Below are positions 26,216 to 35,387 of a DNA stretch of 64,000 nucleotides, in pieces. The stretch covers positions 66,581 to 130,580 of the forward strand of contig JAEZRV010000066.1 in the NCBI GenBank assembly GCA_023444055.1, read 5' to 3'. The notes under the pieces are model-generated. The model was not told where the DNA came from, searched no databases, and worked only from the letters and a program-made list of their open reading frames with translations. Every line of letters begins with the position of its first letter. Positions within the stretch are counted from its first letter, which is position 1. The position numbers and the translations under genes are program-made. Source of the DNA: Bacillota bacterium (GTDB lineage Bacteria; Bacillota; Clostridia; Acetivibrionales; DSM-1351).

Positions 26216-27466
26216 TCAGTTTATAAGTAATAGTTTCGACACAAGTGATGTGATTACAAAACCTAATACAACAGCTGCTATACCTCTGATAATCCCTATT
26301 CTTTCATGGGTTACGCTGAATTGACCCTTCTCATCCCAAAAGGTTATTCCCATATTTGTAAGTCTAAAATATGAAAGCAAGTATGTAAAAACACTTAGGA
26401 TATTATTAAGGCTCGCTGCTTCACCCAAAATCAATACCATACCGCTTCTGTAAAGTGATTGCCTATAGCTCAGTTTGTTTCCATCTAAGGTTCGCACTTT
26501 TACTCCCAAAATTAATTTTCCAGGAGTTGTTCCCCAAGTAGACAATAGTATTGATTCAATAATGACAAGTATAAAAGGAACAATTGATATACCTAAAATT
26601 TGCATATTCCATTTGAACGGAGTAAGGAATTTTAATAATATCAGAAGAATTAATGATAAGGTAATACTATCAAGCATTCTAGCCCAATATCTAACCCATG
26701 GGCGAATCTGAGGAACTTCACTTGAGACGATTTTTGACTTGAATTCTCTAGCTATTTCAAAAGCATTTTCATTGATGGCATCTATTGAATCGTATTTAGT
26801 GTTATTATACAGAAAGCTATTATAATTATTTTCTTCTGTTTTTATTTCAATATTTCTTTTAATGTCATCTTCATTAAATCCATTTATGGTCATTTTATAT
26901 AAACAATGAGCTAGGTAACTTTCTTTGCCGATTTTTTGTAAATCCTTGTTGTCCACGAAAAATGAGAGCCAATCATTCCAACTAAATAATTCAAGGTTCA
27001 GCTTATCTCCAGATTCAGTATCCATACCAGATACATTCCATATTTCAACCAGTAAATTGTCAATATTTATTGGTTCTTTTTCAACAGTAATTAAGGTGTA
27101 TTTGCTTTTTGTTGGATTCAACTGAAGTAGTTTATCATAGAAGTTTTTATGTTCGTTGTGAAAATCTTTTTCATCTGGATAAAATTTAAATAGGGTCTCT
27201 TCTACTAAAGAATAATCAACTTGGTGAATTATATCATACAAAGGAATTAGAACACTCATACTGATATCAGTGCAATTGACTATATATTGAAAGTGCTTTT
27301 TGTTTTCAATGTCATCAATATCAATTCTTCTAATCAATAATTCTTCCCTTGCAATTTGTAGAGCTTCAGCTTCATAATCATCAGCATCCTCAATTACTAT
27401 TTTGATAAGAGATTCATCAGTTAACGATGCCATTCTCTCTTTAATAGCTTCAATACGATTTTGCAT
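26216..27466 (-). CDS. RDD-family membrane protein with large cytoplasmic N-terminus
   Basis: The C-terminal third is an RDD domain. It has VRYWARMLDSITLSLILLIL, with Arg and Asp in the first helix, then STWGTTPGKLILGVKVRTLDG and two to three more hydrophobic helices. RDD proteins are proposed transporters or stress membrane proteins. The first 245 residues are soluble and acidic. They begin with a helical segment on handling of small subunits (MASLTDESLIKIV) and are not recognised. The ATG at 27466 has TTGGAGGC upstream. The protein is co-oriented with the downstream membrane gene. Confidence 0.72.
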   Translation of the reverse strand: MQNRIEAIKERMASLTDESLIKIVIEDADDYEAEALQIAREELLIRRIDIDDIENKKHFQYIVNCTDISMSVLIPLYDIIHQVDYSLVEETLFKFYPDEKDFHNEHKNFYDKLLQLNPTKSKYTLITVEKEPINIDNLLVEIWNVSGMDTESGDKLNLELFSWNDWLSFFVDNKDLQKIGKESYLAHCLYKMTINGFNEDDIKRNIEIKTEENNYNSFLYNNTKYDSIDAINENAFEIAREFKSKIVSSEVPQIRPWVRYWARMLDSITLSLILLILLKFLTPFKWNMQILGISIVPFILVIIESILLSTWGTTPGKLILGVKVRTLDGNKLSYRQSLYRSGMVLILGEAASLNNILSVFTYLLSYFRLTNMGITFWDEKGQFSVTHERIGIIRGIAAVVLGFVITSLVSKLLLIN

Positions 27467-27539
27467 TTTAGCCTCCAAGTTTATTGGTTTAGTTATTCAT
27501 ATTTTATCATACTTTGTATGAATTGCAATTTTGTTGAGA

Positions 27540-28110
27540 CGGGCTCTGTCACCGTCAAGACAAATGGCTATTATCAAATATTTTTTAATGGTGAAACGTT
27601 AATTGATTTTTTTCAAAAAAAGTATTACAATAAAAATGTTAAGAATATTATTTTGATTTCAGATAGTAAGTATTATTACCAAAAAAATAAAAACATCTTT
27701 TTAGTTACAACTTGGTTATTCTTTATTATGCTATTCTTCATTATTTTCAGTTCAGCTACTTATCCTAGCTTCACTAAAAATTCAAATACATATTATCCAT
27801 TTCATTTAGTATATCCAGAAATAAAAGATAGCTTTAAGCCCTTAGAAGATGATTCAGCAGATGATGTCATTAGTCTTTACAGAATTGGGATAAAGTAAAT
27901 AGAGATTAATAAAATGTTATATGATAGAATATTGGTAATTTTTCTAATACCTATTTATTATAAATATTGCTTATAGTTATTATATAAACAGTTCATATGG
28001 ATATGGTGATAGGGATTTTATGTGCATTGCTCACATCACTAGTATTTTTGATAATTTATTTAGTAGTTTACAAATTATATATAAAATCTTATTATTAAAA
28101 AGTAATCACG
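27540..28110 (+). pseudogene. Mosaic pseudogene: AAA ATPase fragment joined to a deleted bceB paralogue
   Basis: Bases 27541-27576 match 19624-19659 in the AAA ATPase gene with two or three differences (LSPSRQM region). At about 27571 the sequence switches to a close relative of bceB and follows 23992-24270. It then jumps at a repeated GATGAT to the SADDV region (24359-24373). It jumps again to ISLYRIGIK, followed by a stop, and continues frameshifted along 24930-25190 to about 28110. This is a partial paralogue that lost about 90 and 560 internal bases and is fused to an ATPase scrap. Confidence 0.75.
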
Positions 28111-28310
28111 GAATTAAGAAAAATTGTGATTTCCTTATTCTATTAGAACCGTTGAGAATGGTGCTGGGAGAAGAAAACTTCCTGAATGTATACTGAAACT
28201 TTTGGAATATCAGATAAAATAAGAGTAACTAAAAGCTTTGAATAAAAGAGAAATAATGTAAATGTTTATGGTTAATTTACTATATAGTTTAAAACATAAG
28301 GAGGATATCT

Positions 28311-30437
28311 ATGATTAGTTTTGTAAATGGTGGACAGAAAAATATTGTTGCGGCTAATTTACTAAAGAAAAATATATCACAATTAAAGGAAAATTATACT
28401 GGGACTGCATATTTCGGTTTTGCACTTTCAGAATTGGATGATGAGAGGGTAATAATTGATGCCTTGATTGTTACTAAAGAAAAAGGTATTTTAGCTATTA
28501 ATTTTAGTTCTGGCAATAAGGATACAGATTCTGAGCAGGTTGATAGAATTTATATTTTACTTCGAGGTCTGTTAGAAAAGAATGCTGGATTAAGGAATAG
28601 AAAAGAGCTTGCAATTAAGATATCTTATGTAACATATTGCGTTGACAATCTTATAGAAGATAGTGAATTTGTTGATGGAAATTCGTTTGTGAGTTTTTAT
28701 AACAATTTAGAAGAGTTTGATGAAAGCTATTTTGAATCACTAAATGAAGCTTTAGATAAAATTGTATCTGCAAAACCTAGGAAATTAAGAAATAGCATAA
28801 AAAAAGAAGATTCACTTGGGGCTAAAATTAGAAAAATAGAAAGACAAATTGCAAATATGGATGAGTGGCAGAAAGAGGCGGCATATGAAGTACCCAATCG
28901 ACCTCAGAGAATAAGAGGTTTGGCAGGGTCTGGGAAAACTGTTGTATTAGCATTAAAAGCTGCATATTTGCACTTTTTAGAGCCAAATGAGGATATTGCA
29001 GTAACATTTTATTCAAGAGCATTATATGAGCAGTTTAAAAATTTAATATCTGAATTTTATCAGCAATACAGTGGTGGAGAGCAAGTGGATTTTGAAAAAG
29101 TACATGTTTTACATGCGTGGGGAACTTTAACTGAACCCGGAATTTATTCTGTTGTAGCTCAACAAATGAATGAACCTATTTACACATACAACGAGGCAGT
29201 AACGAAATATGGAAGAGAAAAGTCCTTCGAGGGTGTTTGTAAAGATTTGCTTAAGAAAATGGAAATTAATTCTGTTAATAATTTGAAAATTTTTGATCAC
29301 ATTCTTATTGATGAGGCTCAGGATTTACCACCTGCTTTTTTTAGAATAGCATATAAGTTATTTAAAAATACAGAAAAAAGAAGACTTGTATTCGCATATG
29401 ATGAATTGCAGAATCTAAGTCAAAGTTCTATGCCATCTTTAGGAGAGATGTTTGGTGTTGAGAATGGCAAAAATCTAGTCGAGGTGGGGAATGATGAAGA
29501 GGGAGAACCTAAAACAGATATTTTATTACCAATATGTTATAGAAATACAAAGTGGGCACTTAGTATAGCACATGCTTTAGGTTTTGGAATATACAGAAAA
29601 GCGGATAAACCACTTGTTCAGTTTTTTGAAGATCTTCATGTATGGGAAAAGATTGGGTATGAGAAAGTTGCAGGCGAGTTAGAATATAATTCTCATGTTA
29701 AGTTGATTCGAAGCTCAAAATCTACACCTAAATACTTTGAAGATTTGATTGCTCCAGAGGAAGCTGTTATAGTAAAACCAAAATTTGAAGACAAAGAGGA
29801 AGAATATACTTGGATTGCTAAACAAATTAAAAAGAATATTGAAGAAGATGAACTTGATCCAGATGATATTCTAGTGATATTCCCAAATGCACTTGAAGCA
29901 AAAAAACATTATGCCAAATTTTCTAAGATATTAGTAAAAGTGGGAATTGAAAGTATAATGCCAGGAGTAAATGTAGATAGAGATACTTTTTCACAAAAAG
30001 GTTGCATTACATGTACGCATATATATAGGGCAAAAGGGAATGAAAAACCAATGGTTTATTTAGCAGATACTGAATATGGGTGTTTGAAATCAGAAATAGT
30101 TCAAGCTAGAAATACACTTTTTACAGCCATTACTAGATCACGTGCATGGATTAGAATTACTGGTGTTGGTAGCGGAATGGATTTAATTGAAGCTGAAATT
30201 AAAGAGTGTAGAGAAAAGGTGTATGCTCTTGAAATAGATATTCCATCAAAAGAAGAGATAGCAAAATTAAATCTGCTAAATAAAGGGGCAAAAGAACAGA
30301 GGCAAGTAAAAAGTCTTGAAAAGGCTGCAGAAGATTTAATTAAATTATTAAAATCAGGAGAGATTTCTGGTGTTGAGGATATACATCAGCTAAATGATTT
30401 GACGGAACTTTTGAAAGAACTAAAAGGGGGAAACTAG
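28311..30437 (+). CDS. Superfamily I (UvrD-like) helicase with NERD-like N-terminus
   Basis: This 708-residue protein has helicase motif I GLAGSGKT near residue 205, motif II ILIDEAQDLP near 332, motif III region FAYDELQNLSQ, motif IV LPICYRN, motif V THIYRAKGNE and motif VI TAITRSRAW. The first 170 residues include IDALIVTKEKGILAINF, which resembles the core of NERD/restriction-like nuclease folds. The usual Glu-x-Lys is replaced by NFSSG, so this part may be inactive. A strong AAGGAGG precedes the ATG. The next gene starts two bases after the stop. The pairing suggests a DNA-targeting defence unit, but that is inference. Confidence 0.75.
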   Translation: MISFVNGGQKNIVAANLLKKNISQLKENYTGTAYFGFALSELDDERVIIDALIVTKEKGILAINFSSGNKDTDSEQVDRIYILLRGLLEKNAGLRNRKELAIKISYVTYCVDNLIEDSEFVDGNSFVSFYNNLEEFDESYFESLNEALDKIVSAKPRKLRNSIKKEDSLGAKIRKIERQIANMDEWQKEAAYEVPNRPQRIRGLAGSGKTVVLALKAAYLHFLEPNEDIAVTFYSRALYEQFKNLISEFYQQYSGGEQVDFEKVHVLHAWGTLTEPGIYSVVAQQMNEPIYTYNEAVTKYGREKSFEGVCKDLLKKMEINSVNNLKIFDHILIDEAQDLPPAFFRIAYKLFKNTEKRRLVFAYDELQNLSQSSMPSLGEMFGVENGKNLVEVGNDEEGEPKTDILLPICYRNTKWALSIAHALGFGIYRKADKPLVQFFEDLHVWEKIGYEKVAGELEYNSHVKLIRSSKSTPKYFEDLIAPEEAVIVKPKFEDKEEEYTWIAKQIKKNIEEDELDPDDILVIFPNALEAKKHYAKFSKILVKVGIESIMPGVNVDRDTFSQKGCITCTHIYRAKGNEKPMVYLADTEYGCLKSEIVQARNTLFTAITRSRAWIRITGVGSGMDLIEAEIKECREKVYALEIDIPSKEEIAKLNLLNKGAKEQRQVKSLEKAAEDLIKLLKSGEISGVEDIHQLNDLTELLKELKGGN

Positions 30438-30439
30438 TA

Positions 30440-31180
30440 ATGCAAGAATCACCAATAGAAAAACTTAATAAACAGTTTGATATTCTTGCAACACAAGGAA
30501 AAGATTATATTATAAGGGATTACATTACACCTAAAATTGTTGATAAAACAATAACTTGGAAAAATGAAGTTAAACAAAACCCCTTAGAGCGGAGTATGAA
30601 AGCTCAGAAATATTTTAATTTCTGTCAACAATACATTGCTTTTTTTAGGAGCAAATCTTATCAGTTCCTTTTTAATGATTATTCATTAGGGAGATTTTCA
30701 TATGAATTTGATGAAGATAATTTACTTGTTTCGTATAATTTGTACTGGTGTCCTTGTCCCTTAAGTAAAGATTTTATTGATGAAATAGAACAGAATGGAT
30801 TAGACGTATCGGATTATATAGATAATATTCAAAATAAAGAAAAAATAGAACTAGACCATATTATTTTAAGATCACCAATACGATTTGACTATATTAGAGA
30901 ATATAATGATAAAAATATACAATTTCATCCCTATTTTCATATGCATTTTCAAGAAAAAGACACTCGGGCAAAGACGGAAAAAATTTTTTCGCTGTATAGT
31001 TATATGCTTTTCATTTTAGAAAATTGTTATCCAGAGATATATAGAGACAAAAGATACGGAGAAAAAATAGAGTCAATAAGGAAATTGGAAACTGAAACAT
31101 TACCGTGGTTTAAATTAGTGAAGAATAGTAGAAATATTGAAATAGCAAAAAAAATACATACAAAGATAGTGTTAAACTAA
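30440..31180 (+). CDS. DUF2290-type protein
   Basis: This 246-residue soluble protein starts two bases after the helicase stop, with AAAGGGGG upstream, so both are made from one message. It has an Arg-rich strand-helix pattern with DHIILRSPIRFDYI and PFFHMHFQEK-like sequence (YFHMHFQEKDTRAKTEK), which I recognise as DUF2290. The family has no established activity. Conserved His and Glu residues in HMHFQE could be catalytic. Tight coupling to a helicase suggests a two-component effector. The family assignment is from memory of its pattern. Confidence 0.6.
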   Translation: MQESPIEKLNKQFDILATQGKDYIIRDYITPKIVDKTITWKNEVKQNPLERSMKAQKYFNFCQQYIAFFRSKSYQFLFNDYSLGRFSYEFDEDNLLVSYNLYWCPCPLSKDFIDEIEQNGLDVSDYIDNIQNKEKIELDHIILRSPIRFDYIREYNDKNIQFHPYFHMHFQEKDTRAKTEKIFSLYSYMLFILENCYPEIYRDKRYGEKIESIRKLETETLPWFKLVKNSRNIEIAKKIHTKIVLN

Positions 31181-31241
31181 TAATTACTATAGAATAACTT
31201 TTTAAAATTTTTAACTTTAACTTCAATAAAGCATATACCTA

Positions 31242-31271
31242 TTGCATACAGAACTGGTGTTCTGTTATAAT
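31242..31271 (+). promoter_or_regulatory. Promoter with operator palindrome in the spacer
   Basis: TTGCAT (31242-31247) and TATAAT (31266-31271) are 18 bases apart. A palindrome, CAGAAC TGGT GTTCTG (31249-31264), fills the spacer. Long spacers with a central palindrome are typical of MerR-family promoters. Confidence 0.6.
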
Positions 31272-31306
31272 GAGTATAAATATTAATTTTGAAGGAGTTA
31301 CCAAAA

Positions 31307-32305
31307 ATGAGTAATATTTATAGCGAAATAAAAATTAAAAGTTTGGAGCCTATGAGGATTGCAAGTTACCGGGTAATAAGCAAAAATCCCGAGGAAGATG
31401 TTATGACCTATATGGAAAATTGGATAGCAAAAAACGGATTGGACAAGCAGGACAGAATGAGAAACTTTGGATTTGACGTTCCGGTCAATGAAGAACAGCA
31501 AAAGGAAGGACTTAGGGGATATGAGTATTGGCTAACGGTTCCTGACACAGCTACTGAATCGGATGGTGTAAAAATAAAAAATATTGATGCAGATGAGTAT
31601 GCGGTATTAAGGATAACGAACCCTTTTAGCAATCCATTTGATACCATTCCTAAAGGATGGGAAAGGCTGAAGGATTGGGTGATGAATGGCGAATATAAAA
31701 CTATGTCTTTTCAAAATAGATATTGGCTGGAAGAGGTTATTGTTCAAGAGGATAGTACATATATGGACATATATTTTCCTGTCAAAGATGGGGGCAGGAA
31801 AGGCTATGCAGAACTTATTGACTTCAAGGTTACCGAATTAATTCCTTCAAAATTAATTGGAAAAGAAATAAGATGCAAAATGGATCATCCGGATGGAAAT
31901 CCAATTCCATTATTCTGGAACAAGTGTTTCGAAGATGGAATAGTAAAGAGCCTAGAATCACATCCAGATAGGCTTTATACAAATGCATTAATAGGATGGT
32001 GTGGCAATTACAATCCTAATGACAATATGTTTTCATATATTGTTGGAGTATTTGTAAAACCTAATGCAAGTGTGCCAGAAGGTATGGCAAGTATTAATAT
32101 GGATGAATCACGATATGCTGTAGGTACAATTAAAGGAACAGAGCCAGAAATATACATGAATGCTCATCAATTTACTGAAGCAGAAATGAATAAAGCTGGG
32201 CTACAATTCAAGCCAGGGCTTAGTTTTGAGATGGAATGGTATGATGAAAGGTTCTGTCAGAATGAAGAATACAAAATTATTGATTTGTATGTACCTATTC
32301 TATAA
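31307..32305 (+). CDS. Tandem GyrI-like effector-binding domain protein
   Basis: This 332-residue protein consists of two GyrI-like small-molecule-binding domains. The first runs from about 1 to 165: MRIASYRVISKNPEEDVMTY, RGYEYWLTV, YWLEEVIVQE with DIYFPVK. The second runs from about 180 to 332: IGWCGNYNPNDNMFSYIVGVFV, FEMEWYDERF, IIDLYVPI. There is no DNA-binding domain, so it is a stand-alone binder or hydrolase of small ligands. The ATG at 31307 has AAGGAG nine bases before it. The promoter has a MerR-type palindrome, which fits induction by a drug-like ligand. The regulator gene is not nearby. Confidence 0.75.
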   Translation: MSNIYSEIKIKSLEPMRIASYRVISKNPEEDVMTYMENWIAKNGLDKQDRMRNFGFDVPVNEEQQKEGLRGYEYWLTVPDTATESDGVKIKNIDADEYAVLRITNPFSNPFDTIPKGWERLKDWVMNGEYKTMSFQNRYWLEEVIVQEDSTYMDIYFPVKDGGRKGYAELIDFKVTELIPSKLIGKEIRCKMDHPDGNPIPLFWNKCFEDGIVKSLESHPDRLYTNALIGWCGNYNPNDNMFSYIVGVFVKPNASVPEGMASINMDESRYAVGTIKGTEPEIYMNAHQFTEAEMNKAGLQFKPGLSFEMEWYDERFCQNEEYKIIDLYVPIL

Positions 32306-32357
32306 AACAGGAGCTTGAGAAAGCCGATATTGCACTTGCTAACAAAGTTGCATATTT

Positions 32358-32420
32358 AATAAGGTGTATACCAGAATTTACTTAAATAAAAACTATCGAA
32401 TCTGATATACACCTTTATTT
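32358..32420. terminator. Long imperfect hairpin after the GyrI-like gene
   Basis: AATAAGGTGTATACCAG (32358-32374) pairs with CTGATATACACCTTTATT (32402-32419), enclosing 27 bases. T-rich sequence follows. It shares the GTGTATAC core with other hairpins in the window. Confidence 0.5.
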
Positions 32421-32430
32421 TGATATAATA

Positions 32431-32464
32431 AACTCAAACTTCTCAATTGAATATATTACTTAAA
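32431..32464. repeat. Dispersed 34-base repeat, copy 1
   Basis: AACTCAAACTTCTCAATTGA and the bases following match copies at 35344 and 37506 in about three quarters of positions, same orientation. It lies downstream of prfH. The remaining gap up to 32690 shows no gene. Confidence 0.55.
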
Positions 32465-32690
32465 GCCCAGTAATATCAGGTGTGGTAGCAAATCAAAAGA
32501 AAAGTTCAATACTTTATAAGTTAGTTTACTGAACAACATGCCATTGGTAAACTTGGATAACGTTTCATTTTCTGTGTTTGATTAACATAACCCACTTTTT
32601 TATAGTATCAAGTGGTTTATGCTAAATTATTGGTAACCATATTTACACAAAATCCTAAACATACCCTAAACTTGAGCTTGGCGCTACTTT

Positions 32691-33326
32691 TCATTCGAAA
32701 GTTGGTTTGGAAATAATCGCATGAAACGATTTGCCTTCATAAACCCTAACTGGGTTTCCTCTTTCAAGGGAATTATGCTGCACCCACATGCTTCGCTTAT
32801 GGTTTGAGAAATCCTCAATATTCTTTGCTTTAATTAGGTTCGATAGTCTACTTAACGCTAGCTTTTTATTCATTAATTGTGATCTTTCCTCGCTTGCTGT
32901 TACAGTAAAGCCTGTGGGGAGATGTAATGCCCTAACGGCAGTTTCCACTTTGTTGACATTTTGCCCTCCTGGTCCGGAACTTCGCATGGATTCAAACCGT
33001 ACATCTTTTTCGTAAAATTCCAGTTTATCTGGATTATTAAAAACTTCAATATTGATAAACCAGTTCTTCCTCTTGTGATTAGGACGATATGGGCTTGTGC
33101 AAACCCATAGAACTGTACCACTTATAATTTCTACAACCTCATTACCATGTGGCTCTAAAGACAGAAGTACCGATTTGAGGTTCCTAGATTTATTTCCTGG
33201 TACTGCATCTATGACTTTAGTTTTAATTTTATTTTTAGTACATTCAGCTTGATATGATTCAAGGAAAAGGCTTACAGCAAGCTCGCACTCGTCAGGGCCT
33301 TTGCCAGAACTAATTTGTATCCACAT
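32691..33326 (-). CDS. prfH: Peptide chain release factor homologue PrfH
   Basis: PrfH rescues ribosomes damaged in the decoding centre by releasing the nascent chain. Its partner RtcB can then reseal cleaved 16S rRNA. The 211-residue protein carries the catalytic GGQ loop SSGPGGQNVNKV at about residues 119-130, but lacks the codon-reading domain of RF1/RF2, as expected for PrfH. The start at 33326 gives the usual MWIQISSG beginning. An ATG at 33341 would add five residues. The ribosome binding site is weak in both cases. It lies 160 bases after the rtcB-type gene on the same strand. Confidence 0.88.
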   Translation of the reverse strand: MWIQISSGKGPDECELAVSLFLESYQAECTKNKIKTKVIDAVPGNKSRNLKSVLLSLEPHGNEVVEIISGTVLWVCTSPYRPNHKRKNWFINIEVFNNPDKLEFYEKDVRFESMRSSGPGGQNVNKVETAVRALHLPTGFTVTASEERSQLMNKKLALSRLSNLIKAKNIEDFSNHKRSMWVQHNSLERGNPVRVYEGKSFHAIISKPTFE

Positions 33327-33361
33327 AAATAGCCTATGCATATATTTCTCACAAGAACAAC

Positions 33362-33380
33362 AAGGGAATGTACATTCCTT
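33362..33380. promoter_or_regulatory. Palindrome between rtcB and prfH
   Basis: AAGGGAATGTACATTCCTT is a near-perfect palindrome in the 160-base gap between the two genes. No T run follows it, so it looks more like an operator or RNA processing hairpin than a terminator. Confidence 0.4.
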
Positions 33381-33486
33381 GACAGAAATTGCATAGGTTC
33401 TGCACCTCTTTTCTATTTTTTATTCTTTTCCAATATTTGCTCGTTATAATAACTTTCATTTACTCGTATTACCTCGTTTAATCTTC

Positions 33487-34590
33487 CTATACTTTATAAG
33501 TAACTAACGGCTTAAAGGTAGCAACTATTTTTATTAACCCAAAGTCTAATAAACTTTGAATTACTGTATCAATATTCTTGTAAGCTTCGGGTGCTTCTTC
33601 AAAAAGAAGGTTATTATCATTGCATATTACTCTACCTTTAAGCTTGGTATATTTGATGGTTTCCTTTGTGTATTTGTTTTCAAGCCTTGACCTGCACATG
33701 CCTCGTTCCCATTTACGGCCTGCGCCATGTGCTAAGGAATAACCTGAAATTTCAGTGCTATCAGTTGGCATCACCAGATAGGTGAGTGAACCCCTTGAAC
33801 CTGGGATTACAACAGCTCCTTTATCGCTAGGTGCAGCACCTTTTCTGTGAATGTATAGCAATTTATCAGCACATTCTTTTATACTTATGCTATTATGGGA
33901 ACTGTCTGTTAGCTTTGTTGTTTGCGTACTCATTCCAAGAGCCTTAAGAATTCTATATGCTATTAACTCTCTATTGATAGCTGCCCAATAAACTGCTTCA
34001 TCATGCTTCTTAAGATAATCTTTAGCTCCATCTGAAGTTAGAGTCAGTCCTTTTTGAGAATTGTAAAGCTTGATACTTTCATCAAGAACAGCTTGACCAT
34101 ATCCTCGTGAACCGCTGTGAACTAGCAGTGAAATTTGATTTTTGTCGTAACCTAAGTAATTAAAGGCTACTTCATCAAATACAGTCTCAACCTCCTGAAG
34201 TTCTGCAAAATGGTTCCCTCCTCCTATAGTTCCAATACTTGTGCCCAAGGGGGAAGAAGTCGCTTCTGCACATAAATCTTCAGGTATCGGAATTTCTTTT
34301 AAGTTTCCAATAACTTCTGCTTTTTTTATAATTCTATCAATTTTAAATTTTCTCTTTGCCAAATCTGTCATAAACATGGCCATTCCGCAGCCAATATCAT
34401 TTCCTACTAAATGGGGGTAAATGATACCTTCAGTAATAATTGCTGCACCAACAGGGGTCTTGCCTGGATGAAGGTCAGGTAATCCAACTGCTTTTACCAC
34501 ACCGGGTAGCATGCTGATATGATTTAGCTGATTAACAGCATCTTGCTCAAGCCAATTTTTTTCAGATGAAATGATTGTTACGTTATTCAT
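33487..34590 (-). CDS. rtcB: RtcB-family RNA ligase partnered with PrfH
   Basis: This 367-residue protein shows the RtcB signature motifs: LPDLHPGKTPVG, GNDIGCGM with the metal-binding Cys, GGGNHFAELQ, VHSGSRGYG, and SLAHGAGRKWER with the His that becomes guanylylated. It joins 3'-phosphate (or 2',3'-cyclic phosphate) and 5'-hydroxyl RNA ends. Its short length and position before prfH match the PrfH-associated RtcB group that repairs 16S rRNA cut by ribotoxins. AGAAGGAG lies eleven bases before the ATG. A leader of over 200 bases with hairpins precedes it, so expression may be controlled by RNA structure. Confidence 0.9.
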   Translation of the reverse strand: MNNVTIISSEKNWLEQDAVNQLNHISMLPGVVKAVGLPDLHPGKTPVGAAIITEGIIYPHLVGNDIGCGMAMFMTDLAKRKFKIDRIIKKAEVIGNLKEIPIPEDLCAEATSSPLGTSIGTIGGGNHFAELQEVETVFDEVAFNYLGYDKNQISLLVHSGSRGYGQAVLDESIKLYNSQKGLTLTSDGAKDYLKKHDEAVYWAAINRELIAYRILKALGMSTQTTKLTDSSHNSISIKECADKLLYIHRKGAAPSDKGAVVIPGSRGSLTYLVMPTDSTEISGYSLAHGAGRKWERGMCRSRLENKYTKETIKYTKLKGRVICNDNNLLFEEAPEAYKNIDTVIQSLLDFGLIKIVATFKPLVTYKV

Positions 34591-34778
34591 ATATTATTTG
34601 TTATCTCCTTCTATATTAGATATTACTATTTAGGCTTGCTAAACAACTACATTTAGTGTTAATAAAGCACAACTAAATAAATGTCTAAACTTGCTTTGCT
34701 AACATCAAAAGTAGCATTTATGAGTGTGTACAGCTGGTTAAGCAAGCCCTGCTTAATCCTAAAAAGGACACAAAAATA

Positions 34779-34805
34779 CCGTGATTAGTAACCACGGCTT
34801 TTTTT
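34779..34805 (+). terminator. Hairpin with T7 run in the rtcB leader region
   Basis: CCGTG, nine bases, CACGG followed by TTTTTTT on the plus strand. On the minus strand the same stem is followed by TATTTTTG, so it could also act as an attenuator upstream of rtcB. Confidence 0.55.
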
Positions 34806-34810
34806 ACAAT

Positions 34811-34834
34811 AAAAAAACACGATAACTCATCGTG
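34811..34834 (-). terminator. Terminator on the minus strand
   Basis: CACGAT, five bases, ATCGTG followed by TTTTTTT on the minus strand. It would end transcripts arriving from the nucleotidyltransferase genes before rtcB. Confidence 0.6.
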
Positions 34835-34949
34835 TAATCTGTAAAGCGTATTATTTACAATTAGGTGACGGTTACAGCACATGTTAATATGTGCATGAAG
34901 TTGACCACAAAAAGCATGATAAATAAAGGACGATACGTCCTAACACATT

Positions 34950-35070
34950 ACTCTTGAAACTATTATTCTTAAAACAATGATTCTTGAAACTTTTTATTCT
35001 AGAAATTATAACTCTTCGAACTATAATTCTTGAAACTATGATTCGTGAATCAATAGGTCTTAAAACATTA
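34950..35070. repeat. Eight imperfect 15-base tandem repeats
   Basis: Eight copies of a unit close to ATTCTTGAAACTATA lie head to tail, with one extra base in the third copy. The surrounding gap, 34591-35387, has no gene. It also contains the palindrome GGACG ATA CGTCC at about 34928-34940 and the two terminators listed above. Confidence 0.7.
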
Positions 35071-35343
35071 CTTTTTGGATCGCGTATTTAGTTATAAAAA
35101 AGGCACCTCTAATATTGTTATTCTTATCATTTTAAACACTCCTTTTCACCTAATAGAAATAGTATTGAACAACATTTGCGAGCTTCGCTCCACCGCCGCA
35201 GAAGCGGCTATATAAAAATGTATGCCACATTTTTATATGCACAATTAGTATAAGCTTTACCATAACATGATATACTTGGACAGAGTTTCAAGTCAATAAC
35301 TGTAACTGAATTGAAATACAATTATAATTTTAAAACAATTTAT

Positions 35344-35377
35344 AACTCAAATTTCGTAGTTGAATATGCTACTGCAT
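35344..35377. repeat. Dispersed 34-base repeat, copy 2
   Basis: AACTCAAATTTCGTAGTTGA and the bases following, same orientation as copies at 32431 and 37506. The segment GTAG TTGAATATG CTAC can form a small hairpin. It lies just after the 3' end of the nucleotidyltransferase gene. Confidence 0.55.
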
Positions 35378-35387
35378 CAATAAATTT

